A stretch of DNA of 64,000 nt, from contig DAHUYN010000008.1 in assembly GCA_027315165.1 (NCBI GenBank), positions 1 to 64,000 on the forward strand, given 5' to 3'. A program made the position numbers and the translations under genes. Origin of the DNA: Thermoplasmata archaeon (GTDB taxonomy: Archaea > Thermoplasmatota > Thermoplasmata > Lutacidiplasmatales > UBA184). The notes beneath the pieces are model-generated. The model was not told the DNA's origin. It saw nothing but the letters and a program-made list of their open reading frames with translations, and made no database searches. Shown here piece after piece: positions 24,860 through 34,088 of this stretch; positions within the stretch are counted from its first letter, which is position 1; the number at the start of each line of letters is the position of its first letter.

Positions 24860-26221
24860 GTGACCGACGCCCCCGTCGCCGAGGAGATCGCCCCGACGGA
24901 CTCCCGCGGGACACCCGGCGGGGTCTCGGGTACCGGCGGCGTGGCGCCGTCGCGCGACCTCGAGCGCTCCGACGCCGGACCCGTCGGGGCCCGGCTCGAG
25001 ATCGCCTTCTTCACCGACACCTTCGAGCCGACGCACGACGGCGTCGCACGGGTGACCGCGACACTCGCCTCCGCGCTGCGGCGTCGGGGTCACGGTGTGA
25101 CCGTGTTCACCGTCCGTTCTCCCGGCCTCCCTCGACGCGAGGTGAGGCCCGATGGGGTCCGGGTCCACCGCTCGCTCTCCGTCGCCGCGCCGGGGTATCC
25201 CGAGTACCGGGTCGCCCTCGGGCCCTGGCTCCTCCCGTTCTCGAGGGCTCGATCGTTCGACGTCGTCCACCTCCACACGCCCGGGCTCGTCGGGCTCGCC
25301 GGGTGGCTCGCCGCGCGGGCCTGGCGAAGGCCGACCGTCGCGACGTACCACACGAACCTCACCGACCTCCTGCGCGGCGCCGGACGCCGGGGGCCGACGG
25401 ACTGGTTCTTCCGGGCCTGGTCGAGGTTCAGCGTCGACCTCTGCGACCTCGCCGACCTCGCGACGGCCCCGACGGAGTCGGCCCGCGCGTCGCTCAAGGG
25501 CGCCGCCCGCCACGAGGCCGGGCGGCGCGCACGGGTCGTCCCGAACGGGGTCGATACGGAGCGGTTCCGTCCCGGGATCGCCGACCCGGACTGGTCCCGA
25601 CGGCTCGCCCTCGACGACGCCCCGCGGATCCTGTTCCTCGGCCGCCTCACGCACGACAAGGGGGTCGAGCGGTTCCTCGAGGCGCTCGGTCGGCTCGACC
25701 GGTCGCGACCGTGGGTCGGCCTCGTCGGGGGCGAGGGGCCGCTCGCCGCCGGGGTCCGCGAGCGTCTGCGACCCGGCACGCCTGACGGCGCGCGCGTGCG
25801 GTTCCTCGGCCCCGTCCCCGAGGCGGAGAAGCCGGCTCTCCTCGGCCAGAGCCAGGTCTTCGTCCTTCCGTCGCTCTCCGACACCTCGTCCGTCGCCCTC
25901 CTCGAAGCGATGGCCTCGGGCCTTCCCGCCGTCGTCACGACGTTCGGAGGACCGGCGGAGATCGCCCGCGAGTCGTCCGCCGGCCTCCTCGTCGACCCGC
26001 GTGACCCGGCGAGGCTCGCCCGAGCGATCGCCACGCTCCTCGAGGACCCCCGGCTCGCTCGAGAGCACGGCGCCCGCGGCCGCGATTGGGTCGTCGCGCA
26101 TGCCTCCGCGGACCGGATGGCGGAGGCGTTCCTCGACGGCTACCGGGCGGTCGCCCTCGCGCCCGTGACGACGCGGCCCGTCGCGGTCAGTAGCGCAGAG
26201 ACCGCAACGAGGTCATCGTGA
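24860..26221 (+). CDS. Glycosyltransferase family 4
   Basis: Retaining GT-B glycosyltransferase, 453 residues, probably working on lipid-linked or surface glycans. N-terminal domain from residue ~47 (FFTDTFEPTHDGVARV), donor-binding C-terminal domain with ILFLGRLTHDKGVERFL and the motif SLSDTSSVALLEAMASG, where the first Glu of the usual E-x7-E is Asp. The first ~45 residues are Pro/Gly-rich and may be disordered or non-coding, but no later ATG or GTG precedes the fold closely. Its 3' end overlaps the facing MFS gene by 35 nt. Confidence 0.88.
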   Translation: MTDAPVAEEIAPTDSRGTPGGVSGTGGVAPSRDLERSDAGPVGARLEIAFFTDTFEPTHDGVARVTATLASALRRRGHGVTVFTVRSPGLPRREVRPDGVRVHRSLSVAAPGYPEYRVALGPWLLPFSRARSFDVVHLHTPGLVGLAGWLAARAWRRPTVATYHTNLTDLLRGAGRRGPTDWFFRAWSRFSVDLCDLADLATAPTESARASLKGAARHEAGRRARVVPNGVDTERFRPGIADPDWSRRLALDDAPRILFLGRLTHDKGVERFLEALGRLDRSRPWVGLVGGEGPLAAGVRERLRPGTPDGARVRFLGPVPEAEKPALLGQSQVFVLPSLSDTSSVALLEAMASGLPAVVTTFGGPAEIARESSAGLLVDPRDPARLARAIATLLEDPRLAREHGARGRDWVVAHASADRMAEAFLDGYRAVALAPVTTRPVAVSSAETATRSS

Positions 26222-27470
26222 GAGCCCCGAGGCCCATCACGAGCACGATCACGAGCCCGGAGAGTAGGAAGACCCCCGGGACGCTCCAGCGCTGCGCGAG
26301 CCATCCGGCGAACAGCGGACCGGCGGGGCCCGTCGCCGAGACGAGCGCCCCGAACGCGGCGCCGACGCGGCCGAGGAGTCGGGACGGCACCTTCGCCTGG
26401 ATCGCCACCGAGATCGGGACGTTCGTCACGGAGAGCGTCGCCCCGAGGGCGAGCATCAACGACATCGCCAGCGGGAAGGTCCCGACGAGCCCGAGCCCGA
26501 GGACCGAGCCGCCAATGCCGAGCCCGCCCAAGAAGGTGTATCGGCCGACGGAGGCCCGGAGGTCCGCCCGGCCCACCAGGGCGGCCCCGACGAAGGCGCC
26601 GAACGCGACGCCCGCGCCGAGGAACCCGTAGACCTCGGCCCCCCCGTGCAGGACGAAGGAGGCGTACGGGGCGACGACCGCCGCGAGGCCGTTGCCGAAG
26701 AAGTTCACGATGACGCCGATGGCGATGATCTCGAGCATGAACCGGTGGGCGCGGATGAACCGGAGCCCCTCGCCGAGCTCCTCGCGGAACCTCGGTGGCG
26801 GACCTTGGGACGGGTCCCGGGCCGCGCGGGGCGTGGCCGGAATGAGCAGGAGAAGCGCTGCGGCGGCGGCGAAGGTGAGGGCGTCGTACTCGATCGCCGC
26901 CGCGACGTGGAACAGCGCGACGACGATCCCTCCGAGGGAGAGGCCGACGACCTGGTTGAGGGACCCCGAGACGGAGAGGAGGCCGTTCGCGGGCGGAAGG
27001 TCCTCGACGGCGACGAGCGTCGGGACGATCGCGCCCGTCGCCGTGCGCACGACGGTCGCCCCGGTCCCGAGGAGCAGCACGAGTCCGAAGAGGAGCGACA
27101 GCGACGCCTCGCCGGTGAGGACGAGCCCCGAGAGGGCCGCGACGACGACCGCCTGGACGACGTTCGTGGCGATGAGCGTCCGTCGGCGGTCCCACCGGTC
27201 GACGTAGACCCCGAGGAACGGGCCGAGGACGACGGCGGGGAGGATCGTCCCGGTGACGATCACCGCGACGGCGAACGGGGAGTGCGTGACCTCGAGGACC
27301 AGCCAGAGGAGCGCGACCTCGAAGATGAAATCGCCCGATTGGGAGACGAGTTGCGAGGTCCAGAGCAGGAAGAACGGGCGGCGGGCGAGGGCGCGTCGGT
27401 AGCTCGGTGGTGAGGACGGCGACGAGGGACCGCTCGCGGGTGGCGCGACCGGCTCCGGAGACGACGTCAG
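26187..27470 (-). CDS. MFS transporter (MFS_3/enterobactin-exporter-like) with probable CTG start
   Basis: A 12-helix major facilitator, ~427 residues. The N-terminus RRPFFLLWTSQLVSQSGDFIF and loop DRWDRRR are typical of drug/siderophore exporters (MFS_3). There is no in-frame ATG, GTG or TTG between the surface-protein gene and the first helix; the frame contains CTG at 27470-27468, overlapping that gene's stop as CTGA, in the same geometry as the ATGA/GTGA/TTGA overlaps elsewhere here. CTG initiation is therefore proposed. Substrate unknown. Confidence 0.8.
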   Translation of the reverse strand: MTSSPEPVAPPASGPSSPSSPPSYRRALARRPFFLLWTSQLVSQSGDFIFEVALLWLVLEVTHSPFAVAVIVTGTILPAVVLGPFLGVYVDRWDRRRTLIATNVVQAVVVAALSGLVLTGEASLSLLFGLVLLLGTGATVVRTATGAIVPTLVAVEDLPPANGLLSVSGSLNQVVGLSLGGIVVALFHVAAAIEYDALTFAAAAALLLLIPATPRAARDPSQGPPPRFREELGEGLRFIRAHRFMLEIIAIGVIVNFFGNGLAAVVAPYASFVLHGGAEVYGFLGAGVAFGAFVGAALVGRADLRASVGRYTFLGGLGIGGSVLGLGLVGTFPLAMSLMLALGATLSVTNVPISVAIQAKVPSRLLGRVGAAFGALVSATGPAGPLFAGWLAQRWSVPGVFLLSGLVIVLVMGLGALTMTSLRSLRY

Positions 27471-30400
27471 CGCCCGACCCCTCCTGACGGCGGGCCGGCC
27501 GCCTCTTCGGGCGCCGTCGGTTCGACCGACGGACCGCTCGACCCCGCCTCTCCTTCCGGGCCCTCCTCCCCGAGCGCCTCCGCAGGGGCGGCGCCGGGCC
27601 CGTACTTCGCCGCGTCGGCATCCCGAGGGCCCCGTCGCCCGCGCCGACGTGCGGCGGCGACGATCCCGGCGATCGCGACGGCGAGCGCGGCCGCGAGCGC
27701 CCAGACCGGGACCGGGCCTACCGGAGTCTCCCACCACGGGACGGACGAACCCGTCCCGTTCTCTCGAGGGGGCAGGGCGCCGAGAGAGACGGCGATGCTG
27801 ACGGAGGCGTTCGCGGAGCGGCCCAGGTACGAGGCCGTCACGACGACGAGGTCCGAGAGGTTCGTGGACGGCGCGAGGTACGTCGCCCACGCGCCCGCGG
27901 GGTGCAGCGAGCCCCCCGCCGGCGCGGCGAGGTGCCAGGTGAACTGCGTGACGTTGCTGAGGTTCGTTCCGTCGGCCGCCGTCGCGATGGCGGTGAGCTC
28001 GACGCTCTCGCCCCAGATCACCGCCAGAGGTCCGCGCGGAACAACGGTCACGGCCTGCAGCGACTGGGCCGCATCGAGGGCCACGTCGACGGTCGCCTCG
28101 GCGACGACCGCGGGCCCGCTGCCGTAGGCCGTGACCGAGAGGGTCCCGGTCCCGACGGACCGGCCGGTGAAGGCGACGAGCGGCCCACCCGTCGTATTGA
28201 ACGTCCCGAGCGTCGCCGGGGCCACGGCCCAGACGTACGTCACCGGGGCGCTCGGAGGGCCCCCGCCCGCCAGGAACGCCACGGCGCGGAAGTCGAAGGT
28301 CGTCCCGAGCGTGAGATTCGCCGCGGTCGGCGACATCGTGACGCCCGCGAGCGGAGGGATCGGCGCGGGGAGCACCTCGACGCGCGCGGTAGCGGTGAGC
28401 TCGCGGCCCGCGTAGCTCGCCAAAACGCCGACGGTCCCGTTCGCCGCGGTGGGGCCGGCGAGGAAGAGGACGCGCCCGGTGTCGGTCGGCGTGATCGTCC
28501 CGACGCCGGGGGGGGTCGCGTTCCACAGGTACGTGACGCCGGTGAGGAGCGGCACGCCGTAGTCGCTCCGCGCCGTGACGTTGAACGCGTCGCTCGTCCC
28601 CGCGACGAGCGCGAGCTGTGTCGGGGAGACCGTCACCGAGACGAGCGTCGGCGGGGGCGTGCCGGTCGCGACGAGGCTCAGGGTCCCCGAGAGCGCGTTC
28701 GCGACGACGAACCGGTCGAGCCCGGGAAGGTAGAGGACCGACCCCGCCCCCGCCCCGACGGTCACGTTGCCGGCGGCCGAGCGATTGACGGTGCCGAGGA
28801 GCTCGAGCGGGTCGGCCAGCGACGCGGTGCCGCTCGTCGGAAGGTTCGCGACGATCGAGACCGCGAGCTCCGCGTCGACCGGGTCGTAGTCCGCGCCCTG
28901 CCCCGCGAGCCGGATCGAAAGCGAGCCCGCGGGCGCGAGCGTGTGCGCGTTGACGACCGTGACGTTGCCGGTGCCGTGGTTGACGGCGTAGACGGCGGAG
29001 CCGTAGGGGTCGCAGACGATCGTCGAGGCGAGGATCCCGACCCCGGCCCGGGCCACGACGGCGCCGTCGAGCGGGTCGATCTCCGTGAGCTCGTTCCCCC
29101 CGAACCCGTCGACCGCATAGACGAGACCGGTCGCGGCGCAGTAGCTCACGGTCGTCGGGATCGTGAGAGGGATCGACGCCGCGAGGGAACCGTTCGACGT
29201 GTCGAACTCCTCGACGACCCCGGCCGCGGGGAAGCTCACGAAGAACCGGCCGGCGGCCGGGTCGGCCGACATCGTGTCGGCACCGAAGCCGACCGGGAAC
29301 CGGTCCGCGACCTGCCCGGTGGCGAGGTCGACGCGCGAGACCGTCGCGGAGCGAGGGCTCAGGACCCAGAGCGTCGCGTTGCCGGTGTCGAGAGAGAGCC
29401 CCGTCGGGCCCGGGGCGACGGGGATGGAGCTCCCCCAGAGACCGTCGCTGAGGTTGAGAGGGAGGACCTCATTCTGGCTCGCGTCCGCGACGTAGAGCGT
29501 CATGGTCGAGGTGTCGTAGGCGAGGCCCGTCGGGGTCACGCCGTTCACGACCGTGGCGGCGAGGCCGCCGGAGGCCGCGTCGAGGAACGTCAGATTGTCG
29601 GTCTCGAAGTTCGTCGTGACGAGCTCGCCGAGCGCCGCGTCGAAGGCGAGCCCCGTCGGCCCGGCCCCGATCGCGTAGGAGCGGCGGTCCGCGAGGTCGC
29701 TCGTGTTCACGGCCGTGACGTTGTTCGCCTCCCCGTTCGCGAAGTAGACCCAGTGCCCGGTCGGGTCGAGGGTTGTGGCGTTCGGGAGGGTGCCGAGCCC
29801 GTAGGTCCCGAGGACCGAGTTGTTCGTCCCATCGACGACCGAGAAGCTCCGGCCGTCCTGGTTCGCCACGTAGAGCTGCTGGTTCCACGCGTCGTAGGCG
29901 ATCGACCAGGGCGAGGCGCCGACGGTGAGGTTCGTGACGTAGGCCAGGGTCGTCCCGTTGAGGACCGTGACGGTGTCGCCGTCGTCCCCGACGAAGACCT
30001 CGTGGCTCGTCGGGTCGTAGCCGACGGCCTGGGGCGAGCTCCGGACCGGCTGGTCCCCGACGACCGAGTAGTTGCGGTTCGAGATCGCGACGAGGCTGTT
30101 GGAGGAGTCCATCGTGACGTAGACGAGCCCCTGCGCCGGGTTGAAGGCGAGCGCCCACGGCCCGCTGCCGACGCGGATGTTCGCGACGATCGTGTCGGTC
30201 GTCAGGTTGTAGACCTGGACGAGCACGAGGTCCCAGCCGACGACATAGAGGGAGTCGTTCGCGACCAGGAGCCCCTCGGTACCGTTCACCCCGACCGGCA
30301 GGTAGCCGACGATCGCGCGGGAGGTCGCGTTGAGGACCGTCAGGTAGTTCGTCGCCCAGTTCCCGACGTACAGGCGATCCGTCGCCGCATCGTAGGCGAC

Positions 30401-30658
30401 GCAGTAGGGGAGACCGCCGTCCCCGGGGACGACGTTCCCCGCCGCGTCGCTCTCGTTGCGCAGGAAGTAGGTCCGCTCGACGGACGCGGCGCTGCCGTTC
30501 CCGGGCCGCGGAGCCCCGACCTCGTGCCCGACGCCGCCGCGGCCGCTCGTCGACGACGACCCCACGGCCGCGGGAGCCCCGAGCGGACCCACGAACGGGA
30601 CGGTCGGAACGAGGAGGAGGAGCACGACGGCGAAGAGGCACCAGCCGGCGCGGGGCAC
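27467..30658 (-). CDS. Large secreted YVTN/NHL beta-propeller surface protein
   Basis: 1063 residues. Signal helix at 8-30; residues ~50-650 form YncE-type propeller repeats (patterns such as VYYANG, LYVGNWATNYLTVLNATS, VFVGDDGDTVTVLNGT repeated about every 42 residues, roughly fourteen blades, i.e. two propellers); ~670-960 three Ig/PKD-like domains (VTVSPTQLAL, VTMSPTAANL, VTVVPRGPLA); membrane helix near 995-1015 and an acidic, Pro/Ala/Glu-rich C-terminus. Many N-glycosylation sequons. GTG 30658 has a CGTTAACC box 23-31 nt upstream. Probably part of the S-layer or adhesive coat; function not known. Confidence 0.85.
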   Translation of the reverse strand: MPRAGWCLFAVVLLLLVPTVPFVGPLGAPAAVGSSSTSGRGGVGHEVGAPRPGNGSAASVERTYFLRNESDAAGNVVPGDGGLPYCVAYDAATDRLYVGNWATNYLTVLNATSRAIVGYLPVGVNGTEGLLVANDSLYVVGWDLVLVQVYNLTTDTIVANIRVGSGPWALAFNPAQGLVYVTMDSSNSLVAISNRNYSVVGDQPVRSSPQAVGYDPTSHEVFVGDDGDTVTVLNGTTLAYVTNLTVGASPWSIAYDAWNQQLYVANQDGRSFSVVDGTNNSVLGTYGLGTLPNATTLDPTGHWVYFANGEANNVTAVNTSDLADRRSYAIGAGPTGLAFDAALGELVTTNFETDNLTFLDAASGGLAATVVNGVTPTGLAYDTSTMTLYVADASQNEVLPLNLSDGLWGSSIPVAPGPTGLSLDTGNATLWVLSPRSATVSRVDLATGQVADRFPVGFGADTMSADPAAGRFFVSFPAAGVVEEFDTSNGSLAASIPLTIPTTVSYCAATGLVYAVDGFGGNELTEIDPLDGAVVARAGVGILASTIVCDPYGSAVYAVNHGTGNVTVVNAHTLAPAGSLSIRLAGQGADYDPVDAELAVSIVANLPTSGTASLADPLELLGTVNRSAAGNVTVGAGAGSVLYLPGLDRFVVANALSGTLSLVATGTPPPTLVSVTVSPTQLALVAGTSDAFNVTARSDYGVPLLTGVTYLWNATPPGVGTITPTDTGRVLFLAGPTAANGTVGVLASYAGRELTATARVEVLPAPIPPLAGVTMSPTAANLTLGTTFDFRAVAFLAGGGPPSAPVTYVWAVAPATLGTFNTTGGPLVAFTGRSVGTGTLSVTAYGSGPAVVAEATVDVALDAAQSLQAVTVVPRGPLAVIWGESVELTAIATAADGTNLSNVTQFTWHLAAPAGGSLHPAGAWATYLAPSTNLSDLVVVTASYLGRSANASVSIAVSLGALPPRENGTGSSVPWWETPVGPVPVWALAAALAVAIAGIVAAARRRGRRGPRDADAAKYGPGAAPAEALGEEGPEGEAGSSGPSVEPTAPEEAAGPPSGGVGR

Positions 30659-30680
30659 GAGGGTCGGAGCGGGGGGGTTC

Positions 30681-30689
30681 GGTTAACGG
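30681..30689 (-). promoter_or_regulatory. TATA-like promoter of the beta-propeller gene
   Basis: CCGTTAACC on the minus strand 23-31 nt before GTG 30658, in a divergent gap; a separate GGTAATCGAG (30747-30756) is similarly spaced for the plus-strand gene at 30777. Confidence 0.5.
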
Positions 30690-30776
30690 TTTTCTCCGGA
30701 TACGCGGGGGAGGGTCGGGGGAGCCCCCCCCGGGGCCGGGCGTCAGGGTAATCGAGCGGCACGGCTCCCGTCGGCC

Positions 30777-31982
30777 GTGGGCGCTTCGGGGAGGGACTCG
30801 GGCGAGCTCGAGGTCGCCGTCCTCGGGGGCGGCTACGCGGGGCTCCGCGTCGCCCAGGAGCTCGTGCGGCGCTCGCGCGGTCGCGTCCGTCCGACGCTGA
30901 TCGACCGGCACCCCGTGCACGTCCTGCGCACCGAGCTCTACGAGGTCGGCCGGCTCGCCCTCGAGAAGGACGGCCCCTCGCGCTGGCTCGTGCCGCTCGA
31001 GCAGGCGCTCGACCCCGACCGGGTCGACCTCCTCGAGGGGAGCGTCGAGCGGATCGATCTCGCCGGACACGCGGTCGTCGTCGACGGCCGCTCCCTGTCC
31101 TACCGTCAGCTCGCGGTCTGCCTCGGCAGCGTGCCCGCCTACTTCGGCGTCCCGGGGGCCGAGCGGGCCCACCAGGTCTACGGCTACCTCGGCGCCCTCG
31201 CGTTCGCCCGGGCCCTCGTGGCCCGGCTTCGGGAGGCGGCGAGCGCGGGCGGGACGGGTCGCGTGCGCGTCTGCGTCGTCGGCGGAGGGTCGACCGGGAC
31301 CGAGCTCGCCGCCGAGGTCGCGACCGTCGCCTGGCGGCACCTCGCCGGCGCGGCGGCCCCGACACCGGAGGTCACGCTCGTCGTCGGCGCCCTCCCGTTC
31401 CTCGACGGCTTCTCCCCGGGGCTCGTCCGGCACGCCCGACGGCTCCTCGCGCGCGCGCGGGTGAGCCTCCTCGAGCATCGCAACGTCACGCGCGTCGACG
31501 TCGAGGCGGGGGCGCTCAGCCTCGAGGACGGGACGCGTCACGACTTCGACCTCGTCGTCTGGTGCGCCGGCGTCCAGGCCCCGAGCGTCGTGCGAGCGGT
31601 CGTCGGCCCGCGGGGGAGGGGTGGGCGGATCCCCGTGGACCCGCACCTCGAGGTCCCGGGCCATCCGGGCGCCTTCGCCGTCGGCGACGCCGCCGACCTT
31701 CGCCTGCCCGAGACGGGCCTCGTCGTACCGGCGACGGCCCAGGCGGCGCTTGCGGAGGCGCCTCTCGCGGCCCGCAACCTCCTCGCGCGCGCCGCGGGCC
31801 AGCCGCTCACCCCGTTCCGGTACCGGGAGCGCGGCGTCGTCGTCGCGCTCGGCCTCGGCCAGGCCGCGGGCCAGCTCCGCGGCCTCACGCTCTGGGGGAG
31901 CCCGGCGGCGCTGCTGAAGGCGGCCGTCGACCGGGGCTACCACTTCGCGACCGAGCACCGGTCGCTCCCGCGCGGTCTCTAA
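30777..31982 (+). CDS. NADH dehydrogenase-like FAD oxidoreductase (NDH-2 type)
   Basis: A 401-residue flavoprotein that would pass electrons from NAD(P)H to quinone at the membrane surface. Two dinucleotide folds are visible: FAD motif VLGGGYAGLRVAQEL near 14-28 and NAD(P) motif VVGGGSTGTELAAEV near 163-177, plus the C-terminal FAD-contact FAVGDAADLR. Sulfide:quinone reductase is a relative but its catalytic cysteines are not seen. GTG 30777 is read divergently from the propeller gene with its own TATA box. Confidence 0.85.
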   Translation: MGASGRDSGELEVAVLGGGYAGLRVAQELVRRSRGRVRPTLIDRHPVHVLRTELYEVGRLALEKDGPSRWLVPLEQALDPDRVDLLEGSVERIDLAGHAVVVDGRSLSYRQLAVCLGSVPAYFGVPGAERAHQVYGYLGALAFARALVARLREAASAGGTGRVRVCVVGGGSTGTELAAEVATVAWRHLAGAAAPTPEVTLVVGALPFLDGFSPGLVRHARRLLARARVSLLEHRNVTRVDVEAGALSLEDGTRHDFDLVVWCAGVQAPSVVRAVVGPRGRGGRIPVDPHLEVPGHPGAFAVGDAADLRLPETGLVVPATAQAALAEAPLAARNLLARAAGQPLTPFRYRERGVVVALGLGQAAGQLRGLTLWGSPAALLKAAVDRGYHFATEHRSLPRGL

Positions 31983-32040
31983 CGGCCGGGCCCGAGCCAT
32001 TAAGCCCCCCTCGCTCGTGGGCGCGCGGGAAGGAAGCTCG

Positions 32041-33015
32041 ATGAAGGCCCTCGTCCTCGTCGGAGGGTTCGGTACCCGCCTGCGGCCGATCACCTACGAG
32101 ATCCCCAAGCAGCTGATCCCGATCGCCGGCAAGCCGATGCTCTACCACGTGCTCGACCTCCTGCCGCGGGACGTCGAGGAGGTCGTCCTCGCGAGCGGCT
32201 ACAAGGCCGACGTCCTCGAGCGCTTCCTCGAGGCGAACCCGCCCGGGCTCCCCGTGCGCTGCGTCCCCGAGGCCGAGCCGCTCGGCACCGGCGGGGGGAT
32301 GCGCAACGCGGGGGACGGCCTCTCGGACCCGTTCCTGCTGCTGAACTCCGACGTGATCGCGGACGTCGACGTCGCCGAGCTCCTCGCCTTCCACGAGGCG
32401 AAGGGAGGCGTCGGGACGATGACCCTCGCCGAGGTCGACGACCCCGAGCCGTACGGGGTCGCGGCGCTCGACAGCTCGGACCGGATCGAGCGGTTCGTCG
32501 AGAAGCCGAAGCGCGCCGAGGCGCCGTCCCGTTGGATCAACGCCGGGCTCCAGGTCTGGCGGGCCGAGGTCCTCGACGGGATCCCGCGCGGCCGACCGGT
32601 GAGCTTCGAGACGGAGATCGTCCCCGGCCTCCTCGCCAAGGGGATCTACGGGTTCCGCTCGCGCGGCTTCTGGGAGGACGCGGGGACGCCCCCGAGGCTC
32701 CTGAGGGCCCAGCGCCTCCTCTTTGACGCCGGGCGCGGCGGCCACGCGCCGATCCCGAAGGGGGCGCTCGGTCGCGGGCCGATCGCCTTCGGACGGAACT
32801 GCCACGCCCCGGGCGCCTCCTTCGGCCCGTACGTGACGCTCGGCGACGACGTGACGGTCGGCGCCGGCGCGCACGTCGAGAACGCGGTCGTCATGGACCG
32901 CGTGACGATCGGCGCGCGCGCGGTCGTGCGCGACTCGATCCTCGGGCCGGGTGTCCTTGTCGCCGACGGGCTCCGCATCGAGGGTGCGGTGCTCGGGCCG
33001 GGCGCCGCGGTCTAG
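32041..33015 (+). CDS. Sugar-1-phosphate nucleotidyltransferase (mannose-1-P guanylyltransferase-like)
   Basis: Makes an NDP-sugar from a sugar-1-phosphate and NTP. 324 residues. N-terminal nucleotidyltransferase with LVGGFGTRLRPIT (residues 6-18), EIPKQLIPIAGKPML, and LNSDVI; C-terminal left-handed beta-helix repeats (IPKGALGRGPIAFGRNC, VTVGAGAHVENAV, TIGARAVVRDSIL). The architecture fits GDP-mannose pyrophosphorylase, but glucose-1-P thymidylyl/uridylyltransferases look alike. A Shine-Dalgarno-like GGAAGGA lies ~6 nt before ATG 32041 and a CATTAAG box at 31998-32004. It probably feeds surface glycosylation. Confidence 0.88.
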   Translation: MKALVLVGGFGTRLRPITYEIPKQLIPIAGKPMLYHVLDLLPRDVEEVVLASGYKADVLERFLEANPPGLPVRCVPEAEPLGTGGGMRNAGDGLSDPFLLLNSDVIADVDVAELLAFHEAKGGVGTMTLAEVDDPEPYGVAALDSSDRIERFVEKPKRAEAPSRWINAGLQVWRAEVLDGIPRGRPVSFETEIVPGLLAKGIYGFRSRGFWEDAGTPPRLLRAQRLLFDAGRGGHAPIPKGALGRGPIAFGRNCHAPGASFGPYVTLGDDVTVGAGAHVENAVVMDRVTIGARAVVRDSILGPGVLVADGLRIEGAVLGPGAAV

Positions 33016-33041
33016 CGGCGTCGGGGGTCGAACGCGGTCGC

Positions 33042-34088
33042 TCAGGCCCCGTCGTCGAACGCGGGCCCCGTGACGACGACCTTCAGGGCCTCCTCGGGAC
33101 GCGAGGCGATCCGGAACGCCTCCGCGACGCGCTCGAGCGGCTCGCGGTGCGTGACGAGGTCCTCGAGACGGAGGCGGCCGCTCGTGACGAGGGCTCGTAC
33201 GTCCGCGACGTCCGGCTCCGTTGTCGCGTAGGTCGGGATGACCCGGAGGCCCCTCAGGTAGAGCTGCTGGAGGTCGACGTCGAGCCGGCTCCCCGGCTCG
33301 GGAAGCCCGAAGAGGTTGAGCGTGCCACCGCGGCGCGGCAGGCGCGCGCCGAGCGTCACCGCGGCCGGCGCCCCGGTGGCGACGACCGCGAGGTCGACGC
33401 CGTCGCCGCCCGTCGCGCCCGTGACGGCGCCGACGACGCCTTCGGCGTCGCGCGCGTCGACCGCCGTCTCGACACCGCCGCGCTCGGCGGCGGTGCGGCG
33501 CGCTCGTGAGAGGTCGGCGCCGCCGACCCAGCCCGCCCCGAGCGCTCGCGCGAGGCGCGCGTAGAGAAGGCCGACCGGGCCGAGGCCGAGGACGAAGACC
33601 GTGTCACCTGCGGTGAAGCCGACGCGCCTCAGCGCGGTCAGCGCGCAGGCCGCCGGCTCGAGCAGCGCCCCCTCCGCCCAGGAGATCGTCGGGGGGATCG
33701 GGAGGACGGCGCCCTTCCGGACGTTCTCCTCGGGGACGCGGAAGTACTCCGAGAACCCGCCGGGGTCGAGGTTCGTCCTCGCGTAGCTCGCGCAGAAGGT
33801 ATGGTCGCCACGACGGCAGACGGCGCAGGTGTAGCAGGGGACGTGGTGGTGCACGAAGACCCGCTCACCGACCTTCGGCGATCGCACGCCCTCCCCGACC
33901 TCGTCGACGACGCCGACCGGCTCGTGCCCGAGCCGGCCCGCGGTCCGGTAGTTCCCCCGGAGCTTCTCCAGGTCGGTCCCACAGACGCCGCAGGCGGCGA
34001 GTCGGACGACGATCTCGCCGGGCCCGGCCGTCGGTCGGGGGAGCTCCTCGAGCGCGAGCCCGCCCTCTCGGAGGAGCGCGACCTTCAT
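33042..34088 (-). CDS. Zinc-dependent alcohol/polyol/threonine dehydrogenase
   Basis: A 348-residue medium-chain dehydrogenase. Catalytic zinc ligands C36 (GVCGTDLEKL) and H55-E56 (GHE); structural zinc C85, C88, C91, C99; Rossmann LGLGPVGLLYARLARALGA near 175. Closest in style to sorbitol or threonine dehydrogenases. ATG 34088 overlaps the stop of the class III aminotransferase (ATGA), so it probably handles the aldehyde released by that enzyme, reducing or oxidising a related alcohol; this is inference. Confidence 0.9.
   Translation of the reverse strand: MKVALLREGGLALEELPRPTAGPGEIVVRLAACGVCGTDLEKLRGNYRTAGRLGHEPVGVVDEVGEGVRSPKVGERVFVHHHVPCYTCAVCRRGDHTFCASYARTNLDPGGFSEYFRVPEENVRKGAVLPIPPTISWAEGALLEPAACALTALRRVGFTAGDTVFVLGLGPVGLLYARLARALGAGWVGGADLSRARRTAAERGGVETAVDARDAEGVVGAVTGATGGDGVDLAVVATGAPAAVTLGARLPRRGGTLNLFGLPEPGSRLDVDLQQLYLRGLRVIPTYATTEPDVADVRALVTSGRLRLEDLVTHREPLERVAEAFRIASRPEEALKVVVTGPAFDDGA

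Noticed and set aside
27902-30751. 949-codon open frame antisense to the beta-propeller gene
   Set aside because: Almost only Arg, Asp, Glu, Gly and Val; mirrors the codon pattern of the propeller gene, which has signal peptide, repeats and membrane anchor.
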